DNA from: Propioniciclava soli
Lineage (GTDB): Bacteria > Actinomycetota > Actinomycetes > Propionibacteriales > Propionibacteriaceae
Length of the DNA: 64,000 nucleotides
Reading direction: 5' to 3'
NCBI RefSeq assembly: GCF_014858005.1
Contig: NZ_JACYOT010000019.1
Coordinates: 35,522 to 99,521 of the forward strand
Under the pieces are notes generated by a model. It did no database searches. It was not told the DNA's origin and worked only from the letters and a program-made list of their open reading frames with translations. Made by a program: the position numbers and the translations under genes. Position 1 is the stretch's first letter, and every line of letters begins with the position of its first letter. Below are positions 8,402 to 21,539 of the stretch, piece by piece.

Positions 8402-9909
8402 CGTGCGACTCCTTCCACGACCGGCGCGGGGTCGGTCATGCCCAGATGCTGCAGGGTGGTGACGGCGGTGGGTTCGACGAGGGCGACCGCGGGCGCCGGG
8501 ACGAACCCCAGCACGAGCAGGATCCCGATGATCGGCACCATGATCCAGCGCTCCAGCCCCGTGAGGTCACGGCCGGTGAACGCGGCACCGGCGTCGGTGG
8601 TCAACGGCCCCGTCATGGTGATGCGGTAGAGCCGCAGGACGTAGGCCGCCCCCAGCACCACACCGAGCAGCGCGACGAGCGTGACGATGGGATTGCGGGT
8701 CCAGGAGCCGCTGAGCACCATGAACTCACTGACGAACGTCGACATTCCGGGCTGCGAGAGGGCCGAGAGACCGGCCAGCAGCAGGACGCCGGCGGCGACC
8801 GGCGCCACCTTCTGGACGCCGCCGTACGCGGCGATGTCGGCCGTGCCGCGCCGCTTGATGAGGTACCCCGCCGCCAGGAACAGCGCCGCGGTCGAGAAGC
8901 CGTGGTTGAGCATGTAGAACATCGACCCGCTCAGGCTCGTCGTCGTGAAGCTGTAGATGCCGAGGATCATGAAGCCGAAGTGGCTCACCGAGGTGTAGGC
9001 GACGAGCCGCATGAGGTTGCGCGACGCGAGGGCCCCGAGCGCCCCCCACAGGATGGACAGCACGGCGAACCACGTCATGAACGGCGCGACCCACTGGCTG
9101 GCCTCGGGGAACAGGGTGAGGCAGAACCGGATCATGCCGAACGTGCCGATCTTGTCCAGCACGCCGACCAGCAGCGTGGCCGTGCCGGGCGTGGACTGCT
9201 CGGCGGCATCCGGGAGCCACGTGTGGACGGGCACCATCGGTGCCTTCACGACGAAGGCCACGAGGAGGCCCGCCATGAGCCAGCGGCCGACATCGCCCGA
9301 CAGGTCGAGCGTCGCCAGGTCGGCGACCAGGTAGGACGGCTGCCCCGCGGACGCGCTCACGGCGTACAGACCCACCACCGAGGCCAACATGATGAGACCA
9401 CCGGCCAGGCTGAAGATCAGGAACTTGACCGCTGCGCGGCCCCGCTGCGGCCCTCCGAAGCCGATCATGAGGAAGTAGACCGGGATGAGGGTGGCCTCGA
9501 AGAACAGGTAGAAGAGCAGCAGGTCGGTGGCCGTGAACACGAAGATCGCCAGGCCCTCGAGGATCAGGACGAGGGCGAAGTAGGCCTGCGCGCTCCAGCG
9601 GGCCCCCGGCAGATCCCACTCCGCCAGCAGGACGAGCGGCACCAGGACCACGGTGAGCAGCACCATGGCCGCGCCCATGCCGTCCAGGTCGAGCGCCCAC
9701 CAAGTGCCGAACGCGCGGATCCACGGCAGTTGCTCGGCCAGCGTGACGCCGGTGGCGTGCATCCACACGACCGCGATGCCGAGGGCGAGGGTCGCGATGC
9801 TGGCGGCGAAGCCGAGGGTGCGCGCCGCCCCCCTGCCCATGGGCAGGAGCAGCAGCAGGCCGGCCACCAGCGGCAGCAGCCCCAGGAAGGTGAGCCAAGG
9901 GAATGTCAT
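8398..9909 (-). CDS. nuoM: NADH-quinone oxidoreductase subunit M
   Basis: 503-residue antiporter-like subunit of complex I. The FFEATLIPVYFLMIGFGG helix and VKAPMVPVHTWLPDAAEQ carry the conserved glutamate and lysine/histidine of the proton path, and LMRLVAYTSVSHFGFM is the usual broken-helix region. The ATG at 9909 has CAGGAG six bases upstream, and the gene begins 13 nt after nuoL. Confidence 0.98.
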   Translation of the reverse strand: MTFPWLTFLGLLPLVAGLLLLLPMGRGAARTLGFAASIATLALGIAVVWMHATGVTLAEQLPWIRAFGTWWALDLDGMGAAMVLLTVVLVPLVLLAEWDLPGARWSAQAYFALVLILEGLAIFVFTATDLLLFYLFFEATLIPVYFLMIGFGGPQRGRAAVKFLIFSLAGGLIMLASVVGLYAVSASAGQPSYLVADLATLDLSGDVGRWLMAGLLVAFVVKAPMVPVHTWLPDAAEQSTPGTATLLVGVLDKIGTFGMIRFCLTLFPEASQWVAPFMTWFAVLSILWGALGALASRNLMRLVAYTSVSHFGFMILGIYSFTTTSLSGSMFYMLNHGFSTAALFLAAGYLIKRRGTADIAAYGGVQKVAPVAAGVLLLAGLSALSQPGMSTFVSEFMVLSGSWTRNPIVTLVALLGVVLGAAYVLRLYRITMTGPLTTDAGAAFTGRDLTGLERWIMVPIIGILLVLGFVPAPAVALVEPTAVTTLQHLGMTDPAPVVEGVAR

Positions 9910-9922
9910 GTCAACTCCTGTC

Positions 9923-11842
9923 TCAGCCGAGCTGGCTGAGGATCAGCACGACACCGACGGCGAGGACGCCGAACAGCATCATGAGGGCGTAGCTGCGCGC
10001 GTACCCGGACTGCACCCGCCGGACCATGGCGGACAGGCCACCGAAGGCCCGTCCGGTGCCGTCGGCGGCACCGTCGATCCCGACGCGGTCGGTCACGTCC
10101 ACGGCGTGGGCGGTCGCGACGGTCGGGCCGGTGAACAGCAGGCCGTTGGCCTGATCGGCGAAGAGCACGTTGCGGCCGGCGAGCGTGATCGGGTTGCGGG
10201 TGGCGGGGGCGACGCGCGGGATCGGGCCGCGTCCGAACACGAACCAGGACAGCGCGACGCCGACGGCGACCACGGCCATGGTGAGCAGGCCGACCGGGGT
10301 CGGAACCAGGCTCAGCTCGTGCGGGTGGACGCCCAGCGCGGGCTCCAGCCAGCCCTGGATCCAGTTGTTCATCACGATGCCGGCGCCGACGCTGAACACG
10401 GCCAGCACGATCAGCGGGATCGTCATGACCTTGGGCGACTCGTGGGGGTGCACGCCCTCGTCCCAGCGGCGCTCGCCGAAGAACGTCATGAGCATCAGCC
10501 GCGTCATGTAGAAGGCGGTGATGCCGGCGCCGATGAGGGCGCACAGGCCGACCACCAGGTTGTGCTCGAAGGCCGCCTCGATGATGTGGTCCTTGCTGAA
10601 GTAGCCGGAGAACAGCGGGAACCCGATGATGGCCAGGTAACCCATCGCGAAGGTCCAGAACGTCACCTTCATCGCGGTGCGCAGGGCGCCGTAACGGCGC
10701 ATGTCGACACCCTCGTGCATGCCGTGCATGAGCGAGCCCGCCCCGAGGAACATGTTGGCCTTGAAGAAGCCGTGGGTGAGCAGGTGGAAGATGGCGAACG
10801 CGTAGCCGGCCGGCCCGATGCCCGCGGCGAGCATCATGTAGCCGATCTGGCTCATGGTGGAACCGGCGAGCACCTTCTTGATGTCATCCTGCGCGCAGCC
10901 AATCCAGGCGCCCGCGAGCAGCGTGACGGTGCCGACCACCACGACGGCGGTCTGGGCGATCGGTGCGAGCTCGAAGATCGCGTGGCTGCGGACGACCAGG
11001 TAGACGCCCGCGGTGACCATCGTGGCGGCGTGGATGAGGGCCGACACGGGGGTGGGGCCCTCCATCGCGTCGAGCAACCAGGCCTGCAGCGGCACCTGGG
11101 CGGACTTGCCGCACGCGCCGAGCAGCAGCGCGAACCCCATGACCGTCACCCAGAAGCCGGGCGCCTCCGCGACACCGGCGTTCACGACGGCGAACGAGCT
11201 GGAGCCGAACAGGGCCAGCATCGTGAAGATCGCGATGAGCATGCCGAGGTCACCGACGCGGTTCATGACCAGCGCCTTGACGCCGGCGGCCGCAGCGGCC
11301 GGCTTGTGCTGCCAGAAGCTGATCAGCAGGTAGGACGCCAGACCGACCCCCTCCCAGCCGACGAACAGCACGAGGTAGTTGTCGGCCAGCACCAGCACCA
11401 GCATGGCGGCGATGAACAGGTTGAGGTAGGCGAAGAAGCGACGGCGACGGGCGTCGTGGGCCATGTACCCGATGGCGTAGATGTGGATCAGGCTGCCGAC
11501 GCCCGTGATGAGCAGGGCGAACAGGATCGAGAGCTGGTCCACCAGCAACCCGACGCCGAACTCCCACTCCCCCGTGCTGAACCACGTGTAGAGCGGCAGG
11601 GAGACGCGTCGCACGCCCGGGTCGTTGATCAGCATCGAGGTGAAGACCGCGAGCGCCACCCCGAAGGAGACGATGACCGCGGCGGTCGCCAACAGGTGGC
11701 CCCAGGCGTCCGACACCCGGCCCGCGAGCAGCAGCACGGCCGCCGAGAGCGCAGGCACGGCGATCATGAGCCACAGGTGGGCGTACATGCCGGTCGCCGC
11801 GACCGGTTCGACGATGGTCTCGAGAAGGATCACGTCAGCCAC
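9923..11842 (-). CDS. nuoL: NADH-quinone oxidoreductase subunit L
   Basis: 639-residue largest antiporter-like subunit, with the long lateral amphipathic helix expected at the C-terminus. Conserved elements are FVGWEGVGLASYLLISFW, the GACGKSAQVPLQAWLLDAMEGPTPVSALIHAATMVTAG block (quoted here by its key parts GKSAQVPLQAWL and PTPVSALIHAATM) and DDIKKVLAGSTMSQIGYM. A GTG at 11842 starts one base after the nuoK stop codon. Confidence 0.97.
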   Translation of the reverse strand: MADVILLETIVEPVAATGMYAHLWLMIAVPALSAAVLLLAGRVSDAWGHLLATAAVIVSFGVALAVFTSMLINDPGVRRVSLPLYTWFSTGEWEFGVGLLVDQLSILFALLITGVGSLIHIYAIGYMAHDARRRRFFAYLNLFIAAMLVLVLADNYLVLFVGWEGVGLASYLLISFWQHKPAAAAAGVKALVMNRVGDLGMLIAIFTMLALFGSSSFAVVNAGVAEAPGFWVTVMGFALLLGACGKSAQVPLQAWLLDAMEGPTPVSALIHAATMVTAGVYLVVRSHAIFELAPIAQTAVVVVGTVTLLAGAWIGCAQDDIKKVLAGSTMSQIGYMMLAAGIGPAGYAFAIFHLLTHGFFKANMFLGAGSLMHGMHEGVDMRRYGALRTAMKVTFWTFAMGYLAIIGFPLFSGYFSKDHIIEAAFEHNLVVGLCALIGAGITAFYMTRLMLMTFFGERRWDEGVHPHESPKVMTIPLIVLAVFSVGAGIVMNNWIQGWLEPALGVHPHELSLVPTPVGLLTMAVVAVGVALSWFVFGRGPIPRVAPATRNPITLAGRNVLFADQANGLLFTGPTVATAHAVDVTDRVGIDGAADGTGRAFGGLSAMVRRVQSGYARSYALMMLFGVLAVGVVLILSQLG

Positions 11843-11843
11843 C

Positions 11844-12143
11844 TCAGAGCTTCAGCAGGTTGGCGTCGTCGACCGAGGTCGAGCGGCGGGTCTTGAAGAT
11901 CGACACGATGATCGCCAGGCCGACGACGACCTCGGCGGCCGCGACGACCATCACGAAGAAGGTCGCCACCTGCCCGTCCAGGCCGCCGTGGATGTGCGAA
12001 CCGGCGACGAGCACGATGTTGGTCGCGTTCAACATGAGCTCCACACACATGAAGGCCACGAGCGCATTGCGGCGCACGAGGACGCCGACCGCGCCGATGG
12101 AGAACAGGATCGCCGCGAGGATGAGGTAGTTCTCGGGGTTCAT
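11844..12143 (-). CDS. nuoK: NADH-quinone oxidoreductase subunit K
   Basis: 99-residue three-helix membrane subunit of complex I. Family residues include the glutamates in [10 protein letters not shown] and [10 protein letters not shown] used in proton transfer. I chose the ATG at 12143 (MNPENYL) because the mycobacterial protein starts at the same MNP and has the same length. An in-frame GTG at 12155 that overlaps the nuoJ stop codon would add four residues and cannot be excluded. Confidence 0.96.
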   Translation of the reverse strand: MNPENYLILAAILFSIGAVGVLVRRNALVAFMCVELMLNATNIVLVAGSHIHGGLDGQVATFFVMVVAAAEVVVGLAIIVSIFKTRRSTSVDDANLLKL

Positions 12144-12151
12144 CACCGGGC

Positions 12152-12970
12152 TCACTCCTCGTCCTCGTCGTCGTCCGCGACGGCCTCGATGGCCGCGAAG
12201 GTCTCGTTGGTCACCTTGGCCAGGGCGGGGGCGTCCAGCGAGGCCCCGCGCAGGATGAGGGTCTGCGAGAGCGACTTCTCGGCGACCGACCCGTCGGGCA
12301 GCAGCGCCGGGGCGCCGATGGCGTTGGTGTGGGCGTACACGCCAGAGTTGGGCAGCGGGCCGGGGTGCTCGCCGCTGGTGCGGTAGGCGGCCATGCGATC
12401 CGCGGCCATCTCGCGCTGCCGCTTCTTGGGCGTGACGCGCTGGTGGTGTGCCAGCAGCATCGCGCCCACGGCGCCGCTGATGAGCAGGGCCGAGGTCAGC
12501 TCGAACACGAAGACGTAGCGGCCGAACAGCAGTTCGGCGAGGCCCTCGACGTTGCCGCCGCGCGCGGCGTTCGCCTCGATCGTGGTGACCGGCGGGTTCA
12601 CCACCGCCCCGCCGACCGCGAAGACCAGCAGGGCGGCCGCGCCGATGCCGGCGAGGATGGCGAGGAAGCGCTGACCCTTGAGCGTCTCGACGACCGAGTC
12701 GGGGGTGTCGACGCCGACCATCATCAGCACGAACAGGAACATCATCATCACCGCACCGGTGTAGACGATGACCTGGATCATCGCCAGGAACGGCGCGTCC
12801 ATCGACGCGTACAGCACGGCGAGGCTGATCATCGACACCGCCATCCCGAGCGCGGCGTACACCGCGCGGCGGGCGAAGACGAGCCCGAGGGCACCGAGGA
12901 TCGCGATCGGCGCCGCGATCCAGAAGGTCACCTCCGCCCCCGTCACGAGCGGAACCATGGCCGGGTTCAC
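12152..12970 (-). CDS. nuoJ: NADH-quinone oxidoreductase subunit J
   Basis: 272-residue membrane subunit of complex I with five helices (including [20 protein letters not shown]) and a hydrophilic C-terminal extension of about 100 residues ending in an acidic DDDEDEE tail, as in other actinobacteria. The GTG at 12970 overlaps the nuoI stop codon (GTGA) and has AAGGGGG upstream. An ATG four codons further in is the alternative start. Confidence 0.95.
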   Translation of the reverse strand: MNPAMVPLVTGAEVTFWIAAPIAILGALGLVFARRAVYAALGMAVSMISLAVLYASMDAPFLAMIQVIVYTGAVMMMFLFVLMMVGVDTPDSVVETLKGQRFLAILAGIGAAALLVFAVGGAVVNPPVTTIEANAARGGNVEGLAELLFGRYVFVFELTSALLISGAVGAMLLAHHQRVTPKKRQREMAADRMAAYRTSGEHPGPLPNSGVYAHTNAIGAPALLPDGSVAEKSLSQTLILRGASLDAPALAKVTNETFAAIEAVADDDEDEE

Positions 12971-13530
12971 GATGTGGCCCCCTTCGCCTCGACGGGACCG
13001 GTCCGCGTGTCCGGGACGCCGGTGGGGGGCAGGCCGAGGAAGTAGTCCTTCTCGTCGAGACCCAGGCGGCGCGGGTGCGGCGGCTCCTCCATGCCCGGCA
13101 GCAGCGGGGCGAGGAGGCGGTCCTTGGTGTAGATCATCTTCTCCCGCGAGGTGTCCGCGAGCTTGAAGTCGTTGGTCATCGTGAGGGCCCGCGTCGGGCA
13201 GGCCTCGATGCACAGGCCGCACAGGATGCAGCGCAGGTAGTTGATCTGGTAGACGCGGCCGTAGCGCTCCCCCGGGGAGTAGCGGTCGGCCTCGGTGTTG
13301 TCCGCGCCCTCGACGTAGATCGCATCGGCGGGGCACGCCCACGCGCACAGCTCACAGCCGACGCACTTCTCCAGCCCGTCGGGCCAGCGGTTGAGCTGGT
13401 GCCTGCCGTGGAAGCGCGGCGCGGTGACCTTCTCGCGTCCCTTCTGCGGGTAGCCCTGCGTGAAGGTCTTGCGGAAGATGGTCTTGAAGGTGACGCCGAA
13501 ACCGGCCCACGCGTCGAACAGTCCCATCAC
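12967..13530 (-). CDS. nuoI: NADH-quinone oxidoreductase subunit I
   Basis: 187-residue ferredoxin-like peripheral subunit carrying clusters N6a and N6b. Two complete 4Fe-4S motifs are visible, [12 protein letters not shown] and [12 protein letters not shown]. The GTG at 13530 overlaps the nuoH stop codon, and the next codon is an ATG, so the exact start differs by one residue at most. Confidence 0.97.
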   Translation of the reverse strand: MMGLFDAWAGFGVTFKTIFRKTFTQGYPQKGREKVTAPRFHGRHQLNRWPDGLEKCVGCELCAWACPADAIYVEGADNTEADRYSPGERYGRVYQINYLRCILCGLCIEACPTRALTMTNDFKLADTSREKMIYTKDRLLAPLLPGMEEPPHPRRLGLDEKDYFLGLPPTGVPDTRTGPVEAKGATS

Positions 13531-14873
13531 TGTCCCTCTCGGTAGTCGTCGGACGCCACCGGCGCCACGGTGTCGGGCTCCGGCTCACCGCGCACCACGC
13601 CGGCGAGCTCGGGGAGCTCCTGGCCGGGCAGTGGCGGAACGGGGTACCCGCCGGCGAAGGCGTCGACCTCGCCCGCCGGAATGTCCTCCAGGTCGCGCTC
13701 CTCGTCGTTGCCCCCCAGGAAGAACAGGGCGACCAACGCGAGGGCCGCAGCACCGATGATGATCCACACCACCGGGCCCTGCAGCAGGCCGTGGTTCATG
13801 AGACCCCGCACGAGCGCGATCAGCATGATCCACGCCAGCGAGATCGGGATCAACCACTTCCACCCCAGCGCCATGAACTGGTCGTAGCGGAACCGCGGCA
13901 GCGTGCCGCGCAGCCACACGAAGAAGGAGATGAGGAGCTGCACCTTCAGCATGAACCAGAGCAGCCCCCAGTAGCCGGAGTCGATGCCCGGGATCAGCGC
14001 CAGGGGCCACGGGGCGTGGTAGCCGCCGAGGAACAGCGTGGTCGCCACCGCCGACACGGTCGCCATGTTGATGTACTCGGCGAGGAAGAAGATGGCGTAG
14101 CGGAAGCCGTTGTACTCCGTCAGGTGGCCCGAGACGAGCTCGGACTCGCACTCGGGCAGGTCGAACGGCGCCCGGTTGGTCTCGCCGACCATCGAGATGA
14201 CGTAGATGATGAACGACGGCGCCAGGAGCAGCCAGTACCACTGCTGCAGCCCGAGGAAGCCCTCGCCGATCAGCGGGCGGGCCTGCGCCGCGACGATCTC
14301 AGAGGTCGACATGGTGCCGGAGTACAGGAACACCGCCACGAACGACAGGCCCATGGAGATCTCATACGAGATCATCTGCGCCGAGCTGCGCAGCGAGCCG
14401 AGCAGCGAATAGGGCGACTGGGAGCTCCAGCCGGCGAGCACGAACCCGTACACGGCGACCGACCCCATTGCGAGGATCAGCAGCGCGGAGACGGGCATGT
14501 CGGTGACCTGCAGGCGCGTCGCGACGCCGAACATGTTCACCTCGCCGCCCAGCGGGATGACCGACCAGGCGGTGAACGCCGTCACACCCGCCAGCAGCGG
14601 GGCGATGGAGAACAGCACCTTGTCGACCATGCCCGGCGCGAAGTCCTCCTTGAACATCAGCTTCAGGCCGTCGCCGAGCGCCTGGCCGAGGCCACCGAGC
14701 CACGTCGGGTTCATGATCGGGCCGAGGCGGTGCTGCATCTTGGCGACCAGCCGCCGCTCGTACCAGACGTTGAAGATCGTCCACGTCAACAGCAGGACGA
14801 CCACGCCGATCACCTTGATCAGCACGATCCACCACGGATCATTGCCGAAGATCGAGATGTCCTGGGGGTTCAT
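13527..14873 (-). CDS. nuoH: NADH-quinone oxidoreductase subunit H
   Basis: 448-residue membrane subunit forming much of the quinone chamber. Signatures are [14 protein letters not shown], the [20 protein letters not shown] loop with its conserved arginines, and [19 protein letters not shown]. It has a C-terminal extension of about 80 mostly hydrophilic residues beyond the E. coli protein, which is common in actinobacteria. Its ATG overlaps the nuoG stop codon (ATGA). Confidence 0.98.
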   Translation of the reverse strand: MNPQDISIFGNDPWWIVLIKVIGVVVLLLTWTIFNVWYERRLVAKMQHRLGPIMNPTWLGGLGQALGDGLKLMFKEDFAPGMVDKVLFSIAPLLAGVTAFTAWSVIPLGGEVNMFGVATRLQVTDMPVSALLILAMGSVAVYGFVLAGWSSQSPYSLLGSLRSSAQMISYEISMGLSFVAVFLYSGTMSTSEIVAAQARPLIGEGFLGLQQWYWLLLAPSFIIYVISMVGETNRAPFDLPECESELVSGHLTEYNGFRYAIFFLAEYINMATVSAVATTLFLGGYHAPWPLALIPGIDSGYWGLLWFMLKVQLLISFFVWLRGTLPRFRYDQFMALGWKWLIPISLAWIMLIALVRGLMNHGLLQGPVVWIIIGAAALALVALFFLGGNDEERDLEDIPAGEVDAFAGGYPVPPLPGQELPELAGVVRGEPEPDTVAPVASDDYREGQ

Positions 14874-17259
14874 GCCGCACCTCCGTTCACCTGCACCGAT
14901 TCACCGGGCGTCACGGCGAGTTCGCCGAGACCGACACCGGCCACGTTCCCGGGGACCCAACAGACCCCGTCCACCATCGAGGGCGTCACGACCAGCGGCA
15001 GCTCCCACACGCCGTTGCCCGCCGCCACCGTCACCTGGTCGCCGTCGGCCAGCCCGAGGCCGGACGCCGTCGCCTCGCTGAGGCGCGCCACGGGCCGCTT
15101 GGCGGTCGCGAGCAGCGCCTCGGAGCCGTCATTGCCGGCCGAGCCGTCGATGAGCAGGCGCCACGAGCCGAGCACGAGGCCCGTGCCCACGCCGGAGGCG
15201 GCTGCCTCCGCGGGTGCGGCGGCGCGCTCGCCCTCCCAGACGCCGAGCTCGGTGAGCTCCGCCTTGGCCCCGCTCGCCCGGCGGACGCCGAGGTCGGAGC
15301 CCAGCGCGTCGGCCAGCATCGCCAGCACCCGCAGGTCGGTCATGGCCGAGCGCGCCTGACGGTTCACCCGGTTCACGCGCCCCTCGCGGTGCTCCCAGTT
15401 CACGAACGTGCCCGACTGCTCCTCGATCAGATCGACCGGCAGCACCACGTCGGCCCGCTCCGCGACCTCGGACAGCCGCGTCTCCAGGCTCAGCACGAAA
15501 CCGGCCCCCTCGAGGGAAGCCCGGGCCGCCTCGGCGTCCGCGAAGTCCGTCGGCTCGACGCCGGCCACCACGAGCGCGGCCAGGCTGCCGGTTCCGGCGG
15601 CATGCAGCATCGCGCCGGCGTCCAGGCCTGGCGTCGTCGGCAGCGTCGGCACCGCCCACGCGGCCTGCACGTCCACCCGGGCGCTCGCGTCGGTCACGGG
15701 ACGCCCCCCGGGCAGCAGGTTCGGCAGGCAGCCGGCCTCGACGGCACCGCGATCCCCCGCCCGCCGCGGCACCCAGGCCAGGCGGGCGCCGGAGCGACCG
15801 GCCAGCTCGAGCAGGGCCGTGAACGTCCCGAGCGAGGAGGCGGCCCGCTCGCCGACCAAGATCACCGTGTCGGCGTCCGCGTCCAGCTTGCCGACGACCT
15901 CGGCCTCCGTCCCGGGGACCGTCGGCACCAGGTGGGCACCCAGCTTCTCCGCGCCGTTGCTGGCGAACGGGGCGACGGTGACGACCTTCAGCTTCTTCTT
16001 GCGCACGGCCTTGCGGAGGCGCAGGAAGACGATGGGGCTCTCCTCCTCCGGCTCGAACGCGACGCAGATCACCTGGGACGCGTTTTCCAGGTCGGCGTAG
16101 GTGACGCCCTCGCCCACCGTGCGTCCGGCCACGGCGTGCGCCAGGAACTGGCCCTCCTCCAACGAGTGGGGCCGGGAGCGGAAGTCGACGTTGTTGGTGC
16201 CGAGCACGACCCGGGCGAACTTGGCGTAGCCGTAGGCGTTCTCGAGGGTGAGGCGTCCGCCCGTGAGCACACCGACGCTGCTGCCCGCGCGGCGCAACCC
16301 GGCCACCGCGGCGTCGATCGCCTCGGGCCAGGACGCCGGCCGCAGCACGCCGCCGTCGCGGACGAGCGGGCTGGTCAGCCGGTCGGCCAGGCGGCCGGAG
16401 TGGAAGGCGAACCGGCCACGGTCGCAGTTCCACTCCTCGTTGACCTCGGGGGCGTTGCCCGCGAGACGCCGCTTCACCTGGTAGTGCCGGTGGTCGGTGC
16501 GGAGCTGGCAACCCGAGGCGCAGATCTCACAGGTCACCGGTGTCGACACGAGGTCGAACGGCCGGGCCTGGAAGCGGTAGTCGGCGCTGGTCAGCGCGCC
16601 GACCGGGCAGATCTGGATGACGTTGCCGGAGAAGTAGCTGTCGTACGGCTTGTCCTCATAGAAGCCGACCTGCTGCAGCGCGCCGCGCTCGACGAGCGCG
16701 ATGAAGGGGTCGCCGGAGATCTGCTCGGAGAACCGAGTGCACCGCGCGCACAGCACGCACCGCTCCCGATCGAGCAGCACCTGGGCCGAGATCGCGACCG
16801 GCTTCGGGAACGTCCGCTTGACCCCCAGGTACCGCGACTCGGCGGGGCCGTGGCTGAGCGCCTGGTTCTGCAACGGGCACTCGCCGCCCTTGTCGCAGAT
16901 CGGGCAGTCGAGCGGGTGGTTGATGAGCAGCAGTTCGAGCATGCCCGTCTGCGCCTTGTCGGCCACGGGGCTGCTCACCTGCGTCTTGATCTGCATGTTC
17001 GGCGCCACCTCGAGGGTGCAGGACGCCTGCGGCTTCGGCATGCCGCGTCCGTTGCCCATGTCGGGCACCTCGACCATGCACTGGCGGCACGCGCCGACCG
17101 GGTCGAGCAACGGGTGGTCGCAGAAGCGCGGGATGTCGACGCCGATCATCTCGGCCGCCCTGATGGCGAGCGTGCCCTTCGGCACCTGCACCTCGGTGCC
17201 GTCGATGAAGACGCTGATCAGGTCGCTGGTGGCGACCTCGGCCGCCTTGGCCTCGACGC

Positions 17260-17263
<4 letters not shown>
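14870..17263 (-). CDS. nuoG: NADH-quinone oxidoreductase subunit G
   Basis: 797-residue large iron-sulfur subunit. The N-terminus has the 2Fe-2S ligands (CDHPLLDPVGACRQCMVEV), then CPICDKGGECPLQ and CVLCARCTRFSEQI for N5/N4, and CEICASGCQL with a later Cys (NEEWNCDRGRF), the extra N7-type site found in some bacteria. The remainder is molybdopterin-oxidoreductase-like without cofactor. The ATG at 17263 overlaps the nuoF stop codon; the open frame upstream is antisense noise over nuoF. Confidence 0.97.
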
Positions 17264-18572
<1,309 letters not shown>

Positions 18573-18576
<4 letters not shown>

Positions 18577-19376
18577 TGCGCCTCCTCCTGGGTCGTCTCG
18601 GACGCCTGCACCGCGCGAGCGGGGGGTGCGCTCCACCCGCGATCGGCCGCGATGTCCAGGCCGAGCAGGGACGCGTGCCCCGCCGCCGGCCCCTCGTCGG
18701 CCCGACCGTCGGGGAAGCCGGCGAGCACCCGCTCGGTCTCCTTCCAGCCGACCAGCTCCGCACCGCGCGTGGAATGGACGACACGCCCGGCGGCGAGATC
18801 CTCGATCAGCCGGTTCGCGGACTCGGGGGTCATGTTGTCCATGAACTCCCAGTTGACCATCATGACGGGCGCGAAGTCGCACGCCGCGTTGCACTCGACG
18901 CGCTCCAGGCTGAACAGGCCGTCGGGGGTCGTCTCGCCCTCGCCGATGCCCAGCTTCTGCTCCACGACGTCCATCAGGATGTCGCCGCCCATCACCGCAC
19001 AAAGCGCGGTCGTGCAGACGCCGACGTGGTGCTTGCCGCCGGGGCGCCGCTTGTACATCGTGTAGAACGTCGCGACCCCGGAGACCTGGGCGGCGGTGAT
19101 GCCGAGCACCTCCGCGCACGCCTGGATGCCGGCCGGCGACACCCGGCCGTCCACGGACTGCACCAGGTGCAGCATCGGCAGGAGCGCCGAGCGCGCCTGG
19201 GGGTACCGCTCGGCGAGCTGACGCATCTCGGCGATGGTCTCCTCGGTGATGTTCGTGCTCGTGTCGGCCATGTCGACCGAGCCCGACTCCGGGAACCAGC
19301 TCTGGAATTCGTGTCCCCGGACGCCGCCGTGGCTTGCGCTCGCGTCCGCTCGCACTGACTCATTCGAACCGCTCAC
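18573..19376 (-). CDS. nuoE: NADH-quinone oxidoreductase subunit E
   Basis: Thioredoxin-fold 2Fe-2S subunit (cluster N1a). Ligands are in [13 protein letters not shown] and [13 protein letters not shown] set the start at the GTG that overlaps the nuoD stop codon (GTGA), because GGGAGG lies nine bases upstream; that gives 267 residues with about 35 extra at the N-terminus. The ATG at 19271 ([11 protein letters not shown]) would give 232 residues but has no good ribosome binding site. A C-terminal tail of about 60 residues extends beyond the core domain. Confidence 0.93.
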
Positions 19377-20740
19377 CGGTCGACACCTCCCATGACGGGG
19401 TCGATGGAGCCGACGGCGACGACGACGTCGGAGATCATGCCGCCCTCGCACTGGATCGGCACGGACTGCAGGTGGTTGAACCCTGGATCCCGCATGTGGG
19501 CGCGGTGCGGCCGCGTGCCCCCGTCGGAGACGACGTGGCAGCCGAGCTCCCCCTTCGGGGACTCGATCGGCACGTAGGCCTGCCCGGCGGGCACGCGGAA
19601 CCCCTCGGTCACCAGCTTGAAGTGGTGGATGAGGGCCTCCATCGACTCGCCCATGATGTGGCGGATGTGCTCGTTGCTGTTGCCCTGCCCGTCCGGGCCC
19701 ACCGCCAGGTCGGCCGGCGAGCCGATCTTGAGGTCGTCCACCATCACGGGCATGCCGACGGACTGCTCCAGCCGCTCCGCGCACTGCCGGACGATCTTGA
19801 GCGACTGCCACATCTCATCGAGCCGGACGCGGAAGCGCGCGTAGGCGTCCGCACCGGCCCAGCCGTCCTCGGGCCGCCAGGCGCACACCTCGAAGTCGTA
19901 GGTCTCGTACCCGCAGTACGGCTGCGCCTTGCGCAGATCGGCCGGCAGGCCGGTCGCGCGCAGCATCGGGCCGGTGACGCCGAGCGCCATGCAGGCGGTC
20001 AGGTCCTGGTGGCCGACGCCCATCATGCGGCCCTGGAAGATCGGGTTCTCGTTGCAGAACAGCGCGTACTCGGGCAGGTGGTCCTCGAGCCACTTGATGA
20101 GGTCGCGCAGCTGGGCGAGGCCCGACTCCGGCAGGTCGTTGGCGACGCCCCCGGGGCGGATGTAGGCGTGGTTCATGCGCAGGCCCGTGACGGCCTCGAA
20201 GAAGTCCAGGATCATCTCGCGCTCGCGGAAGCCGATCGTCATCACCGTCAGCGCGCCGATCTCCATGCCGCCGGTGCCGACGGCCACGAGGTGGGACGCG
20301 ATGCGGTTGAGCTCCATCATGAGCACCCGGATCTCGTTGGCGCGCTGCGGGATCTTGTCCTCAATGCCCAGCAGGCGCTCGACGGCGAGGCAGTAGGCCG
20401 CCTCGTTGAACAGCGGGGCCACGTAGTCCATGCGCGTCACGAACGTGGAGCCCTGCGCCCAGGTGCGGTACTCCATGTTCTTCTCGATGCCGGTGTGCAG
20501 GAAGCCGATGCCGGGTCGGACGCTCAGCACGGTCTCGCCGTCGCACTCCAGGATCAGGCGCAGCACGCCGTGGGTCGACGGGTGCTGCGGGCCCATGTTG
20601 ATGACGAGCGTCTCGTCGCCACGCTCCGCCTGCTCCTGCGCGATCTCGGCCCAGTCGCCGCCCTGGGACGTGTAGACCGTGCCAGTGGTCGGCTCCTCAC
20701 CGGGGGCCGCGTAGTAGTCCGTGCTCGCTGCTGTGCTCAC
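19373..20740 (-). CDS. nuoD: NADH-quinone oxidoreductase subunit D
   Basis: 455-residue 49-kDa-type subunit, hydrogenase-related and lining the quinone site with NuoB. Motifs include [14 protein letters not shown] near the N-terminus, [25 protein letters not shown] and the C-terminal DPVMGGVDR. The GTG start at 20740 is 31 nt downstream of nuoC. Confidence 0.98.
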   Translation of the reverse strand: MSTAASTDYYAAPGEEPTTGTVYTSQGGDWAEIAQEQAERGDETLVINMGPQHPSTHGVLRLILECDGETVLSVRPGIGFLHTGIEKNMEYRTWAQGSTFVTRMDYVAPLFNEAAYCLAVERLLGIEDKIPQRANEIRVLMMELNRIASHLVAVGTGGMEIGALTVMTIGFREREMILDFFEAVTGLRMNHAYIRPGGVANDLPESGLAQLRDLIKWLEDHLPEYALFCNENPIFQGRMMGVGHQDLTACMALGVTGPMLRATGLPADLRKAQPYCGYETYDFEVCAWRPEDGWAGADAYARFRVRLDEMWQSLKIVRQCAERLEQSVGMPVMVDDLKIGSPADLAVGPDGQGNSNEHIRHIMGESMEALIHHFKLVTEGFRVPAGQAYVPIESPKGELGCHVVSDGGTRPHRAHMRDPGFNHLQSVPIQCEGGMISDVVVAVGSIDPVMGGVDR

Positions 20741-20771
20741 TCCACACCTCGCTGCTGGTTTCGCTGGTGCC

Positions 20772-21539
20772 TCATCGGTAGGTCCTCCGCTGGTCCGGGG
20801 GCGGCACGACGGCGCCCTTGTACTCGACCGGGATGCCGCCGAGCGGGTAGTCCTTGCGCTGCGGGTGACCGACCCAGTCGTCCGGCATGAGAATGCGGGT
20901 CAGGGACGGGTGGCCGTCGTAGACGATGCCGAACATGTCCCAGGCCTCGCGCTCGTGCCAGTCGGCGGCCGGGTAGAGGCTGCAGACGCTGGGGACGTGC
21001 GGGTCGGCGTCCGGGCAGGTGGTCTCCACCCGCAGCCGCCGGTTGTGGGTCCACGACCCCAGGTGGTAGACGCTGTGCAGCTCGGCGCCGGCATCGTTGG
21101 GGTAGTGGACGCCCGACACGCTGGCGCAGAGCTCGTAGCGCAGCGCCGCGTCGTTGCGCAGGTGCTCCAGCACCGCCAGGAGCCGCTCGCGGCGCACGTG
21201 CACGGTCAACTCGCCGCGGTCGAACACGACGAGGGTGAACGGATCACCCTCCAGCTCCTCCAGGCGCGCGACGACGCGCTCGTGGTCGCCCGGCAGGGGG
21301 CGCGGCGAGGCCGTGGGCCGCCACACCTCGCGGACGATCTCGCCGTAGCCGGAGGTGTCGGGCGAGCCGTCGCTCCACATGCCGCGGCGCGTCGCCGGGG
21401 CGACGACCGGCTGCTCGCTGGGCTGGGCGTCCTCACGCTCCAGGCCCGCACCGGGCGCCGAGCCGTTGTCGGCAACGGGCTCGTCGACCGTCTTCTCCTC
21501 GCCCGGCAGGTTGGCGCCGGGGGTGGGCTGACCGCTCAT
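20772..21539 (-). CDS. nuoC: NADH-quinone oxidoreductase subunit C
   Basis: 255-residue 30-kDa-type subunit. Diagnostic segments are [32 protein letters not shown] and [11 protein letters not shown]. The first 50 residues or so are low-complexity and rich in Pro/Glu, a lineage-specific extension. The ATG overlaps the nuoB stop codon (ATGA). Confidence 0.97.
   Translation of the reverse strand: MSGQPTPGANLPGEEKTVDEPVADNGSAPGAGLEREDAQPSEQPVVAPATRRGMWSDGSPDTSGYGEIVREVWRPTASPRPLPGDHERVVARLEELEGDPFTLVVFDRGELTVHVRRERLLAVLEHLRNDAALRYELCASVSGVHYPNDAGAELHSVYHLGSWTHNRRLRVETTCPDADPHVPSVCSLYPAADWHEREAWDMFGIVYDGHPSLTRILMPDDWVGHPQRKDYPLGGIPVEYKGAVVPPPDQRRTYR

Noticed and set aside
19355..19376. GGTTCGAATGAG resembling a tRNA T-loop
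   Set aside because: No acceptor, D or anticodon stems around it; it is the 5' coding part of nuoE.
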